From assembly GCA_023228885.1 (NCBI GenBank), contig JALOAJ010000004.1, positions 61,352 to 125,351 on the forward strand: DNA of 64,000 nt. The letters are read 5' to 3'. Below, in pieces: positions 18,173-26,737 of the stretch; the stretch's first letter is position 1, and each line of letters starts with the position of its first letter. The notes below the pieces were generated by a model. It saw only the letters and a list, made by a program, of their open reading frames with translations. It was not told where the DNA came from and searched no databases. Made by a program: the position numbers and the translations under genes. Origin of the DNA: Bacillota bacterium. Lineage in GTDB: Bacteria; Bacillota; Clostridia; Monoglobales; Firm-18.

Positions 18173-18927
18173 GGTGTTTGGCTGCTTTTAATTAAAATTT
18201 TAACCGCCTCGACTGCTGTTTTGATAGCGTTGCCGGTATTTTGCGGCATCGAGCTTAGCTTGCTGCCTTTTTCCGTTTCTTGGTTCCACAAAACAGACAG
18301 CACCGCACCGCTTTGCGCTCTTAGAATACTTGACACAATAAAAATGGCGGCGCACTCCATCTCAGACGCTAAACAGCCGGAATGTATCCAAGCGTTCCAC
18401 TTGTTTTCAAGTTCGTAGCTTGTGGGCATTCTATTTGGGCAATGTTGCCCGTAAAAAGAATCTTTGCTTTGCACCACCCCTAAATGGCTGCTATATCCGT
18501 TTTTTTCGGCTGCGTTCAGCAGCGCGCTTGTAGCCGTAAAATCCGCAATTGCCGGATATTCTATTGGCGCGTATTCTTTAGATGTGCCTTCCGCTCGAAC
18601 AGCACCGGCGGCTATTATGATGTCGCCGCCTTTTATATGAGGTTGCATTGCGCCGCAAGTTCCGACACGAATAAAAGTTCTCACGCCCGCCTTGTATAAT
18701 TCTTCAACCGCTATTGCGGCGGACGGTCCACCAATCCCTGTTGATGTTACCAACACCTTTTCACCGCACAGTGTGCCGCAGTATGTTGTAAATTCCCGGT
18801 TGTGTGCAATAATTTTTGAGTCGTCTAAATGTTCGGCAATGCTTTTTACCCTGCCGGGGTCACCCGGCAAAATCGCATATCTTGCCCCAATGTTATTATC
18901 CAACCCGATATGATATAGTTTGTTCAC
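18169..18927 (-). CDS. udp: uridine phosphorylase
   Basis: Nucleoside phosphorylase of 252 residues that cleaves uridine with phosphate to uracil and ribose-1-phosphate. It has the phosphate-binding GDPGR near the N-terminus, RVGTCGAMQ and the SEMECAA motif of the ribose site. The GTG at 18927 was chosen because AAAGGGAG lies before it and family proteins begin here; the frame stays open to 18987 without a better start. It has its own promoter and overlaps the convergent glycosidase gene by four bases. Confidence 0.92.
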   Translation of the reverse strand: MNKLYHIGLDNNIGARYAILPGDPGRVKSIAEHLDDSKIIAHNREFTTYCGTLCGEKVLVTSTGIGGPSAAIAVEELYKAGVRTFIRVGTCGAMQPHIKGGDIIIAAGAVRAEGTSKEYAPIEYPAIADFTATSALLNAAEKNGYSSHLGVVQSKDSFYGQHCPNRMPTSYELENKWNAWIHSGCLASEMECAAIFIVSSILRAQSGAVLSVLWNQETEKGSKLSSMPQNTGNAIKTAVEAVKILIKSSQTP

Positions 18928-18958
18928 ATTGCCACTCCCTTTACTTTCTGTTGTGTTT

Positions 18959-18987
18959 ATTTTATAGTTATTACTTTGGAATGTCAA
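18959..18987 (-). promoter_or_regulatory. promoter of udp
   Basis: On the minus strand, TTGACA (18987-18982), a 17-base spacer and TAAAAT (18964-18959), about 30 bases before the GTG start. It lies directly after the end of the betaine transporter ATPase gene on the same strand. Confidence 0.75.
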
Positions 18988-18996
18988 TGTTTAAAT

Positions 18997-20178
18997 TTAC
19001 GAAAGTGATGCAAGCACCGCCGCTTTGGTTACAAGCCCCTTTAAACGGTTGTCGTTATCCACAACCGCAATGGGGAATGCTGATTTTGCGGCAATTGGGA
19101 TTAAATCGGAAACAGGAGTTTCAAGTTGCGTTGTGGGAACATCGGTATACACCGCGTCATTGAATGAAAGTTCACCGTTTCTCACCGCAAGCGCACGCTC
19201 AAGGGTTAGGATGCCTACAAACCGAAGCTTATCCCCCACAACAAAAACACTTGAAAACCCGTTATCGTACATTTGTTTTAGCGCATTTTTTGCGCCGTTT
19301 CGCGAGTGTGCCAAGCAAGACGGCGTTATCATAATGTTTTTTACGCTGTAAACATGCGTTTTATCAGCGCTGTTTGTAAACTCTTTAACATAGCTGTTGG
19401 ACGGATTTGACATCATCTCCTCCGGTGTGGCGGTTTGTATAATCTTTCCGTCTTGCATTATGGCGACATTATTCCCAAGCTTAAAGGCTTCATCTATATC
19501 GTGGGTAATAAAAACAATTGTCTTGTTAAGCTTTTCTTGTATTGAAAGCAGTTCAAACTGCATTTCGCGGCGTACAAGCGGGTCGAGCGCTGAAAAAGGT
19601 TCATCCATGAGCAAAACATCAGGGTTGTTAATAAGCGCCCTTGCAATGCCTACACGCTGGCGCATACCGCCGCTTAAATTTAAGACGCTTTGACCTTCCC
19701 AACCGCTAAGCCCCACCATGGATATTATCTCCATTGCTTTTTCCTCACGCTCTTTTTTGCTTACACCTTTAATTTCAAGCCCGTATGCTGCATTGCTTAA
19801 AACATCCCGATGCGACATAAGCCCAAAGTTTTGAAACACCATGGAAACTTTGTTTCGTCTAAATTCTCTAAGCTGCTTTGCGGAATAATTTTTAATGTTA
19901 TCCCCTTCAAAGTAAATTTTGCCCGAAGTAGGAGGTTGCAACATATTCAGGCACCTAATAACGGTTGATTTCCCCGAGCCGGACAGCCCGATGAGCACAA
20001 AAATTTCACCCTGCCTAACTTCAAACGAAACATTATCAACAGCAACCGTCACGCCCGTTTTTTTTAATACCTCATTTTTAGAAAGACCTTTTTTCAACAT
20101 TTCGCGCGCTAAAAGCTTTTTGCTTCCAAACATTTTAGTTAAATTTTCAACTTTTAAAATCTTATTATTTTCATTCAT
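18997..20178 (-). CDS. glycine betaine/proline-type ABC transporter ATP-binding protein with CBS pair
   Basis: Cytosolic ATPase of an OpuA/ProU-type osmoprotectant importer, 393 aa. It has Walker A GLSGSGKST (64-72), signature LSGGMRQR near 165 and Walker B LLMDEPFSALDP. Residues 270-393 are two CBS motifs, which sense ionic strength or bind cyclic dinucleotides in some homologues. The gene start overlaps the end of the permease gene by 8 bases. It is the last gene of a three-gene operon divergent from a BusR-like repressor. Confidence 0.93.
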   Translation of the reverse strand: MNENNKILKVENLTKMFGSKKLLAREMLKKGLSKNEVLKKTGVTVAVDNVSFEVRQGEIFVLIGLSGSGKSTVIRCLNMLQPPTSGKIYFEGDNIKNYSAKQLREFRRNKVSMVFQNFGLMSHRDVLSNAAYGLEIKGVSKKEREEKAMEIISMVGLSGWEGQSVLNLSGGMRQRVGIARALINNPDVLLMDEPFSALDPLVRREMQFELLSIQEKLNKTIVFITHDIDEAFKLGNNVAIMQDGKIIQTATPEEMMSNPSNSYVKEFTNSADKTHVYSVKNIMITPSCLAHSRNGAKNALKQMYDNGFSSVFVVGDKLRFVGILTLERALAVRNGELSFNDAVYTDVPTTQLETPVSDLIPIAAKSAFPIAVVDNDNRLKGLVTKAAVLASLS

Positions 20179-21028
20179 TTTTTTTAAAAACTCCTTGAGT
20201 CAATCTATCTAAAATAATGGCAACAATAACAATTGCAATGCCGGCGGCAAACCCCCTGCCGCTTTCCAAGCGATTGATTCCTTTAATTACCTCGGAGCCA
20301 AGCCCGGTTGCGCCTATCATTGAACAGGTTACAACCATGGAGATTGCCATCATAATGGTTTGGTTTACCCCCGCCATTATAGTGGGCAACGCTTGCGGAA
20401 TTTGCACTTTAAACAATATTTGCATTTTTGTTGAGCCGAAGGCTTTTGCCGCCTCCACAACCTCAACATCCACCTGCCGAATACCATGGCTTGTAAGGCG
20501 TATAACGGGCGGCAACGCATAGATTGTTGTGGCTATCACCGCAGGAACATTTCCAAGCCCCAACAGCATAACGGCAGGTATCAGATAAACAAAGCTTGGC
20601 ATTGTTTGCATTGTATCAAGAACGGGGACTGCAAAAATGCTGATTTTTTTGCTTGCCGACATAACAATGCCGGAAGGCAAGCCTATTAGCAACGAAATTA
20701 TTACAGACGCTATAATGATGGCAAGAGTTGCATACATCATGTCAAAAAGCCCTATAACGCCTATAAAAAAAAGCAATGCCGAATATAAAATCGATGTGCT
20801 GATTTTTTTGCTCACTTTGTATGAGGCGAAAAAAACCGCGATTATAAGCAACCACCACGGAATGGCGTTTACCGCACTTCCAATGGCATTTAGAAAAAGT
20901 TGAAGGCTTTTTGAAACAGCTTCAAAAAAAGGACTCCAATTTTGCAGCATAAAGTTTATAAATTTATCGATTGGAGCCTTAATATCAATATAAATATCTT
21001 CAGGAAAAACAGTTAGCAGTTTATGCAA
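20171..21028 (-). CDS. glycine betaine/proline-type ABC transporter permease
   Basis: A 285-residue membrane protein with about six hydrophobic segments and the BPD-type EAA loop (VEVVEAAKAFGSTKMQ) near residue 195 that contacts the ATPase. It matches the ProW/OpuAB permease. The start is a TTG at 21028; AAAGGGATG lies about 12 bases upstream, so start strength is modest. It sits 16 bases after the binding protein gene and overlaps the ATPase gene. Confidence 0.92.
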   Translation of the reverse strand: MHKLLTVFPEDIYIDIKAPIDKFINFMLQNWSPFFEAVSKSLQLFLNAIGSAVNAIPWWLLIIAVFFASYKVSKKISTSILYSALLFFIGVIGLFDMMYATLAIIIASVIISLLIGLPSGIVMSASKKISIFAVPVLDTMQTMPSFVYLIPAVMLLGLGNVPAVIATTIYALPPVIRLTSHGIRQVDVEVVEAAKAFGSTKMQILFKVQIPQALPTIMAGVNQTIMMAISMVVTCSMIGATGLGSEVIKGINRLESGRGFAAGIAIVIVAIILDRLTQGVFKKNE

Positions 21029-21044
21029 TTCAAGTCACATCCCT

Positions 21045-22028
21045 TTATTTTAAAAGCTCGCCGCGCACAAGCTCTGCTTTATCGGATGGCAGCCATTCGT
21101 CTAATAAGTTATCATATTCAACAAGAAACCATTTTGCCGCATCTGCATACTCGGCATTGTTTTCGTTAATGTACATGAGCGCCTTTGAGGTAAGCTCGCT
21201 TGATGTTGAATATTTGCTTAAAAACTCAACAAATTCCGGATTGTCTTTTACAAACTGCGGGTTTGCGCATACCGTTAGCCGCACCGAAGGGCATTCGCAT
21301 TTACCTTGTCGGTACAGGCTTTCTTCATAAGGGGCATCTTCAAGCAGCAGAAGGTCATATTTACCGGTAATCCATGTGGGCTCCCAATAGTATGCAACGA
21401 TAGGCTCGCCTTTTTCGTATGCGCCCGCAATAGATGCCGACAACGCCGCGTCGGAACCGGGGTCGATATAATTATAAAACTCATCAAGACCATAATACTC
21501 CACTTTTTTTCGCATGATTTCGTCTATTTCCCAACCCGAGATAGACCCATATATCCGCCCCTTTGAAGCATCCTCGGGGTCTGTGAAAACATCCTTGTAA
21601 TTTTTTAAATCTTCAACCATTTTTAAATCAGGCGCAAGCGGCTCTATTCCTCTGGAAGGGTCACCTTCGACTACATAGCGCGGAACATAAAGCCCTTGGA
21701 TATTGTCGTCATAATTAACGCCAAGCTCAATGAGTTCGCCTGATTGCACATCACCGCTGTATGCGGGAATATTGTCGGTCCATGTTTCCATGTATAAATG
21801 TATATCACCTTTTTTTAAAGCCCCGTATGTTACAGGTGTGGAACCGGATATTTCTTCCGTTTCCAAATCGTATGCCGTTTCTGCAATATACATTGCAACC
21901 GCATTGTGAAATTTCATGCTGTCCCAACCCACATCACCAAAAATTATTTTTTCGCTTTGTTGGGTGCACCCGCTTGAAATAAGCAACGCCGCCACACAAA
22001 TAAGCATTATTAAACCTCTTTTTTTCAT
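21045..22028 (-). CDS. glycine betaine-type ABC transporter substrate-binding lipoprotein
   Basis: OpuAC/ProX-type binding protein of 327 aa. A lipoprotein signal ends in the lipobox LISSGC, so it is anchored outside the membrane. The early VGWDSMKFHNAVA and the later YYWEPTWITGKYDL segments supply the aromatic residues that cage quaternary ammonium ligands in this family. ATG 22028 has AAAGGGATGAG before it; in-frame codons upstream are not a signal sequence. It is the first gene of the operon, behind a consensus promoter that BusR probably controls. Confidence 0.92.
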   Translation of the reverse strand: MKKRGLIMLICVAALLISSGCTQQSEKIIFGDVGWDSMKFHNAVAMYIAETAYDLETEEISGSTPVTYGALKKGDIHLYMETWTDNIPAYSGDVQSGELIELGVNYDDNIQGLYVPRYVVEGDPSRGIEPLAPDLKMVEDLKNYKDVFTDPEDASKGRIYGSISGWEIDEIMRKKVEYYGLDEFYNYIDPGSDAALSASIAGAYEKGEPIVAYYWEPTWITGKYDLLLLEDAPYEESLYRQGKCECPSVRLTVCANPQFVKDNPEFVEFLSKYSTSSELTSKALMYINENNAEYADAAKWFLVEYDNLLDEWLPSDKAELVRGELLK

Positions 22029-22156
22029 AATACACTCATCCCTTTTAGCCTTTTTTAAAAGGCGGTATTTTTGCATAACCACTACAATTATGGTTATATG
22101 TTTAATACGAATTAACATTTTGAAAATTTATTTAATTCTATTAAACCGACACGCTT

Positions 22157-22207
22157 ATTATACAATGCAAGTTGTTAGTTGTCAAGTTAATATTTATGTG
22201 ATAAAAT
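22157..22207. promoter_or_regulatory. overlapping divergent promoters of the betaine operon and busR-like gene
   Basis: Minus strand: TTGACA (22185-22180), 17 bases, TATAAT (22162-22157), a perfect consensus reading into the transporter operon. Plus strand: TTGTCA (22179-22184), 17 bases, TAAAAT (22202-22207), reading into the regulator. The two -35 boxes share the palindrome TTGTCAA, so one bound repressor could block both. Repeated AGTTGT units at 22170-22182 are candidate operator elements. Confidence 0.75.
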
Positions 22208-22252
22208 ATATAGAATGCAATGTCCAAAATAAAGGATGGGAGATAACATACT

Positions 22253-22894
22253 GTGGAAAGAAAAGAACAAATAACCATACCCCGTTACTTGAAAATAGCG
22301 GTAGATATAGCTGTGCGGATTGTTTCAGGCAATTTGTCGGTGGGGGAAAAATTAAAAGGGCGTTCTGTGCTTTCCACCGAATATAATGTTTCGCCCGAAA
22401 CTATCCGCAGGGCAATGTCGCTTTTATCAGACAAAAATGTGGTGAAAATCAATGCAGGCAGCGGGATTATTGTTCTATCGCATGAGCATGCCGTAGAGTT
22501 TGTAAATAACTTTAATTCGGACGAGGTGCTTTCACAAACGAAAAAAAAGCTGTCGCATTTGTTGAGAAAGAGGTCTGCGCTTGACCAGGAAATAATGGAT
22601 ACAACCAAGCAGATTTCGGAAATGTATAAGTATCGGCGCTCTAATTTAATAAATCCGGTTGAAATTGTTTTGCCAAAAGATTCCCATGTAATAAAGAAAA
22701 GCATTGGTGAGCTTCAAATATGGCACAATACCGGTGCAACAATAATCGGTATTGTGCGTCAAAACAAAATTTTTATCTCACCCGGACCATACTTTGCTTT
22801 TGAGGTTGGCGACAAAGTTTTAATTGTGGGAGACGAGCATGTAATTGAAAGGTTCAACGCTTTTGTAACCAAAAAGTCAAGCAGTTACCTATAA
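22253..22894 (+). CDS. busR: BusR-like regulator: GntR-type winged helix + coiled coil + RCK_C domain
   Basis: 213 aa. Residues 1-75 are a GntR-type winged helix, 85-125 a heptad-like coiled coil, and 130-213 an RCK_C (TrkA-C) domain. This is the architecture of BusR, the c-di-AMP-dependent repressor of betaine uptake in Lactococcus and Streptococcus. Its position, divergent from a betaine transporter operon, fits the same job here. Start is GTG 22253 with GGGAG upstream. A strong terminator follows. c-di-AMP binding is inferred from the family. Confidence 0.88.
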   Translation: MERKEQITIPRYLKIAVDIAVRIVSGNLSVGEKLKGRSVLSTEYNVSPETIRRAMSLLSDKNVVKINAGSGIIVLSHEHAVEFVNNFNSDEVLSQTKKKLSHLLRKRSALDQEIMDTTKQISEMYKYRRSNLINPVEIVLPKDSHVIKKSIGELQIWHNTGATIIGIVRQNKIFISPGPYFAFEVGDKVLIVGDEHVIERFNAFVTKKSSSYL

Positions 22895-22912
22895 TGTTTA
22901 AAAAAGGAAATG

Positions 22913-22948
22913 AAAAACCGCCGAAGGTCTTTGGTTCGGCGGCTTTTT
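22913..22948. terminator. bidirectional terminator between busR and the DUF6514 gene
   Basis: Arms CCGCCGAA (22918-22925) and TTCGGCGG (22935-22942), with CTTTTT on the plus side and a run of A upstream that gives T residues on the minus side. It serves both convergent genes. Confidence 0.9.
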
Positions 22949-22966
22949 CGGGCTCTTGCCCCTTTT

Positions 22967-23293
22967 TTACGCAATGCTGCTCTTGCAGACTTTAGCGTTC
23001 GTTATATCATAAATTATTTCCTCAAAACAAATCGGAGTAACGATATTATCGCAAAGTGTTTTTGCAATTTCATAAATTTCTTTTTCACATGCGCATATCT
23101 CTGGCATTGTTTTTGTTTCGATACATTCTATGCCATCGTTTGATTGGGTTTTAACTATTTCTATACCATATGTTGACAGATTAATATTTGCACTGTTGGT
23201 CTGGGTCTCCAATATGTAATATTCTACATTAAATGGCGCGATTGAACCGTCTGCTTCTGTTAATCTTTTAGTTGAATATAAAATTCTTTTCAC
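22967..23293 (-). CDS. DUF6514 family protein
   Basis: A 108-residue soluble protein that I recognise as DUF6514, a family of unknown function common in Clostridia. It has a repeated beta-strand-like pattern, a short acidic middle and a conserved TPICFEEIIYD C-terminus. GTG 23293 was chosen because a near-perfect AAAGGAGGTG lies before it, although the frame is open further upstream. It is a single gene with its own promoter, ended by the terminator shared with busR. Confidence 0.75.
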   Translation of the reverse strand: MKRILYSTKRLTEADGSIAPFNVEYYILETQTNSANINLSTYGIEIVKTQSNDGIECIETKTMPEICACEKEIYEIAKTLCDNIVTPICFEEIIYDITNAKVCKSSIA

Positions 23294-23320
23294 ATATTTC
23301 ACCTCCTTTGTTACAATATT

Positions 23321-23349
23321 ATTACAATGCAATCATATAACAAATGTAA
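23321..23349 (-). promoter_or_regulatory. candidate promoter for the DUF6514 gene
   Basis: On the minus strand, TTACAT (23349-23344), a 17-base spacer and TGTAAT (23326-23321), followed by an AGGAGG before GTG 23293. Confidence 0.5.
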
Positions 23350-23384
23350 CGAAATTGAAATATCTATTCATCGCAATTTATTTC

Positions 23385-23442
23385 ATAATTCGACAAATTA
23401 CGACACGAAAATAAACATATTATTACAGTTTTGTCGAATTAT
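23385..23442. repeat. 13-bp perfect inverted repeat around the P-ATPase 3' end
   Basis: Arms ATAATTCGACAAA (23385-23397) and TTTGTCGAATTAT (23430-23442), 32 bases apart. The right arm covers the last codons of the P-type ATPase gene. The spacer holds a related TACGACACG. It may be a loose terminator stem or an operator for the DUF6514 promoter 35 bases away. Confidence 0.6.
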
Positions 23443-25969
23443 ATCGAATAGAATTGCCCTTTTCGTTATTTATTGGTAAACCTGACCTGTTTTTTAAAAA
23501 GGCTTTTTGTATTTCTGATGATGCCACCGGTATAAGGCAAAGTGAAATTGTCGTTAGCCATTGTTTGAAAGAAAGCGGTGTAACTTTAAATATTTCTGAC
23601 ACTTTGGGCAGCATGATTACTAAAATTTGCATTGCCGAGCAAATCAGAAAAGATGCAATGAGATATTTGTTTTTAAATAACTCTGCACTGAAAATGGTTT
23701 TGTTGTTTCGCACATTAAAGGCATGAAAAAGTTGCGAAAGGCTTAAAACGGCAAATGCCATTGTGCGTGCAGTAACAAGATTATATTTTAAAAAGCCTAA
23801 ATTAAACGCGAATAAAGACACAGCGCCTATCAGGCAGCCTTCAAGAAAAACACTAAGCCCCAAGCCGTCGGAAAACAATCCGCTTTTAGGGTTTTTAGGC
23901 TTGTGCAGCATTATGTTATCGTCAAAAGTATCTATTCCAAGCGCAACCGCAGGCAGTGAATCGGTTACAAGATTAACCCATAGCAGCTGAATTGCAAGCA
24001 GAGGAGGAGGCCATCCAAAAAATATTGCAACGAATATCGTTAAAATTTCACCAATATTTGACGAAAGCAGAAAGTGAATTGATTTTCTTATGTTTTCATA
24101 AATCCCTCTGCCTTGGCGGACTGCCTCAACAATTGTTGAAAAATTATCATCGGCAAGCACCATATCCGCAACGCTTTTTGCAACCTCTGTTCCGTTTATC
24201 CCCATGGCACAGCCTATGTCGGCAGCTTTTAACGCAGGGGCATCGTTTACGCCGTCACCTGTCATTGCAACTATCGCGCCTCTGTTTTGAAAAGCCTTTA
24301 CAATCCTAAGCTTGTCCGCCGGAGTTATTCTTGCAAAAACGCTATACGAAAAGATGTTATTTTCCAACTGGTTTTGTGGAATAAGCGCAAGCTCTGCGCC
24401 GGTGATTGCTTTGCTGTTACTTCTTAAAATACCAAGCTCGCTTGCAATTGAGCAGGCGGTCGTTATGTGGTCGCCTGTTATCATAACCGTTTTAATTCCT
24501 GCTTTTGAACACATTTTAACCGCTTGCGCCGCCTCGGGGCGTATCGGGTCAGCAGTTCCGATTAGACCATTAAAAACCAAACTGCTTTCCGGGTCGTTTG
24601 GAATGCTATCCGTTTCACGATATGCAACGGCAATTACCCGCAAGGCTTTTTTCGCCATCTCATTGTTTTGTTGTAAAATTTCCTGCTCCTTTTCCTTGCT
24701 TAGCAGACACTTTTTTATCAAAACATCAACCGCACCTTTTGTGATTATTCGATACCCGCTCCTGTATTTATGTATAACCGTCATAAGTTTTCTATCAGAG
24801 TTAAAGGGGATTTCCAAAACCCGCTCAAAGTGCGGGATTTTGCTTGCCTTTTCCATAATTGCTCTTTCGGTAGGGTCGCTGCCGTTGCTACATATGGCTG
24901 CAAGCTCTATTGCATTTTTGTTGTAATCACAGCATGTGGTCATAACCTTGATTTTGTTTTGGGTTAAAGTGCCTGTTTTATCGGAACAAATTACCGTTGC
25001 GCTTCCAAGCGTTTCTACCGCCGGCAACTTTCTTATTATCGCATTTTTGGCAGACATTCGCATAACGCCTATTGCAAGAACAACCGTAACGGTAGCAGGC
25101 AGCCCTTCGGGAATTGCCGCAACCGCAAGGCTTACAGATGTCATAAACATATCAAAAAGCGGCATTCGCCTTGCCAAGCTTATTGCAAAAATTACGGCGC
25201 ATATAGAAAGAGTGCCTATGCCAAGGCTTTTCCCGACCCTTGCCAACCGTATTTGCAATGGTGTTTGATTGGTTTCGGCATGCATCAAAAGGCTTGCGAT
25301 TTTACCCACTTCCGTGTTCATTCCGGTTGATGTAACAACTGCCTCGGCATGTCCGGCAACAACCAATGTCGTTGCAAAGACCATGTTTTTTTGGTCTGTA
25401 ATTTGTGCTTTATGATAAATTTGCGTTGCATCCTTTTCCTGCGGCTGGGATTCGCCTGTAAGCGCCGATTCTTCTGTTTTAAGCGAGGCGCATTCTATAA
25501 TTCGCGCGTCGGCAGGGATGTAGTCGCCTGCTTGCAGCAGCAAAATATCGCCGACAACAACCTGCTCGCAATCAACGGTAATTACCTTATTGTCCCTTCG
25601 GACTCTTGCGTGGGGAGAAGACATTTTTTTTAATGCTTCAATTGCTTTTTCCGCTTTGATTTCCTGAATAACGCCAAGCAGCGCATTTACTGTAACTATT
25701 ATTAAAATTATAAATGGTTCGGCATAGTCACCCTTGCCCTTTAAAAAGGAAATGACAAAGGAAATAAATGCTGCGGCAATTAGGGTTAGCACCATAAAGT
25801 CTGATAGTTGCTGTAAGATTCTTTTAAAGAGAGTGGTTTGCCTTTTTTCTTTTAACTTGTTTTCACCATATTTTTTTATCCTTTCGATGTATTCTTTTTC
25901 TCCAATTCCTGTTTTGCTTGTTTCGAGCAGTTCTAATACTGCGTTTATCGGTTTATCGTACCATGTCAT
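23423..25969 (-). CDS. cation-transporting P-type ATPase, Ca2+ (SERCA/PMCA-like) type
   Basis: 848 aa. Phosphorylation motif CSDKTGTLTQNK (Asp330), TGES in the actuator domain, TGDGVND in the hinge and PEGLP in the transmembrane Ca site near residue 287. It has an N-terminal cation-ATPase domain and about ten membrane helices. These features point to a type IIA/IIB Ca2+ exporter. ATG 25969 begins the family-typical MTWYDKP; in-frame ATGs upstream are possible but weaker. The divergent neighbour is a YtaF-like membrane protein. Confidence 0.9.
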   Translation of the reverse strand: MTWYDKPINAVLELLETSKTGIGEKEYIERIKKYGENKLKEKRQTTLFKRILQQLSDFMVLTLIAAAFISFVISFLKGKGDYAEPFIILIIVTVNALLGVIQEIKAEKAIEALKKMSSPHARVRRDNKVITVDCEQVVVGDILLLQAGDYIPADARIIECASLKTEESALTGESQPQEKDATQIYHKAQITDQKNMVFATTLVVAGHAEAVVTSTGMNTEVGKIASLLMHAETNQTPLQIRLARVGKSLGIGTLSICAVIFAISLARRMPLFDMFMTSVSLAVAAIPEGLPATVTVVLAIGVMRMSAKNAIIRKLPAVETLGSATVICSDKTGTLTQNKIKVMTTCCDYNKNAIELAAICSNGSDPTERAIMEKASKIPHFERVLEIPFNSDRKLMTVIHKYRSGYRIITKGAVDVLIKKCLLSKEKEQEILQQNNEMAKKALRVIAVAYRETDSIPNDPESSLVFNGLIGTADPIRPEAAQAVKMCSKAGIKTVMITGDHITTACSIASELGILRSNSKAITGAELALIPQNQLENNIFSYSVFARITPADKLRIVKAFQNRGAIVAMTGDGVNDAPALKAADIGCAMGINGTEVAKSVADMVLADDNFSTIVEAVRQGRGIYENIRKSIHFLLSSNIGEILTIFVAIFFGWPPPLLAIQLLWVNLVTDSLPAVALGIDTFDDNIMLHKPKNPKSGLFSDGLGLSVFLEGCLIGAVSLFAFNLGFLKYNLVTARTMAFAVLSLSQLFHAFNVRNNKTIFSAELFKNKYLIASFLICSAMQILVIMLPKVSEIFKVTPLSFKQWLTTISLCLIPVASSEIQKAFLKNRSGLPINNEKGNSIRYNSTKL

Positions 25970-26083
25970 TTGAATTATCACACCCCTTTTTATCATATGT
26001 ATGCCGTGCACATGTCAAATATGCAATGAATAATATGTTGTAAGGGTGTTGAATAAAAGCGATATCATCGCTTCAAAACAACA

Positions 26084-26665
26084 ATGTTTCCCAAAAACAA
26101 GATAACAGGAGTGATGATTATTTTCATAACCAATATAATGCTTGCAGTTTCACTTAGTGTAGATGCGCTTGGGATAGGTGTTGCGTATGGATTAAAAGGC
26201 GTGAAGATACCAATCACCGCCAAAATTATTATATTTGCCGCGTCCTTTGTTATTGCAACTCTTTGTGAGCTTTTAGGGCAATATTTGCTAAGTATATTGT
26301 TACCTTTTGTAATCAAAGCGATTGGAATAGTAATACTTTTAGCAGTAGGTGTTTACACGGTGTTTAGCGACCCATTTTCTTATGATGCCGATAAATCCCT
26401 TGACATTGATTTATCGGAAGCCTTTTTTATGGGGATTGCTCTTAGCATTGATTCAGTTGGGGTTGTTATAGGGAACACCGCAATAGGTGGGGCTTTAAAC
26501 ATATTGCCGCTTGCCATATCAATATGTCAATTTGGCTTTTTAAGCATAGGTCAAAAAATAGGGAGCAAAATAATGTTAAGAGGTAAATTGGGGTATCGGT
26601 CTTTATCCGTTTTAACAGGCGCAATAATTATAATTATAGCAGTATTTAGAATTATGGGAAGTTAA
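26084..26665 (+). CDS. YtaF/MntP-like membrane protein (sporulation membrane protein YtaF family)
   Basis: About six hydrophobic helices in two repeats, each with an LSVDALGIG or LSIDSVGVV motif: an Asp in a membrane helix, as in YtaF and the Mn exporter MntP. It may be a cation transporter; in Bacillus YtaF is linked to sporulation. The start is unclear. ATG 26084 has no ribosome binding site, while the AGGAG at 26107-26111 lies only two bases before ATG 26114, with ATT 26117 at normal spacing. Homologues begin near 26114. A shared terminator follows. Confidence 0.75.
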   Translation: MFPKNKITGVMIIFITNIMLAVSLSVDALGIGVAYGLKGVKIPITAKIIIFAASFVIATLCELLGQYLLSILLPFVIKAIGIVILLAVGVYTVFSDPFSYDADKSLDIDLSEAFFMGIALSIDSVGVVIGNTAIGGALNILPLAISICQFGFLSIGQKIGSKIMLRGKLGYRSLSVLTGAIIIIIAVFRIMGS

Positions 26666-26702
26666 GTCATGCCATAAGACACATGATAAAAGTTGTAATT
26701 TA

Positions 26703-26732
26703 AAAAAACCCGCTGATTTTAGCGGGTTTTTT
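26703..26732. terminator. bidirectional terminator
   Basis: Twelve-base arms: AAAAAACCCGCT (26703-26714) and AGCGGGTTTTTT (26721-26732), with a six-base loop. A and T runs on either side make it work in both directions, for the YtaF-like gene and the amino-acid transporter operon. Confidence 0.93.
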
Positions 26733-26737
26733 AAAAA

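Noticed and set aside
25990..26018. TTGACA-N17-TGATAA on the minus strand as P-ATPase promoter
   Set aside because: The transcript would begin inside the ribosome binding site of the chosen start; the -10 is poor.
25970..26113. Possible manganese (yybP-ykoY) riboswitch between the P-ATPase and the YtaF-like gene
   Set aside because: Only a small hairpin (26057-26073) was found; the conserved loop sequences of that riboswitch class are absent.
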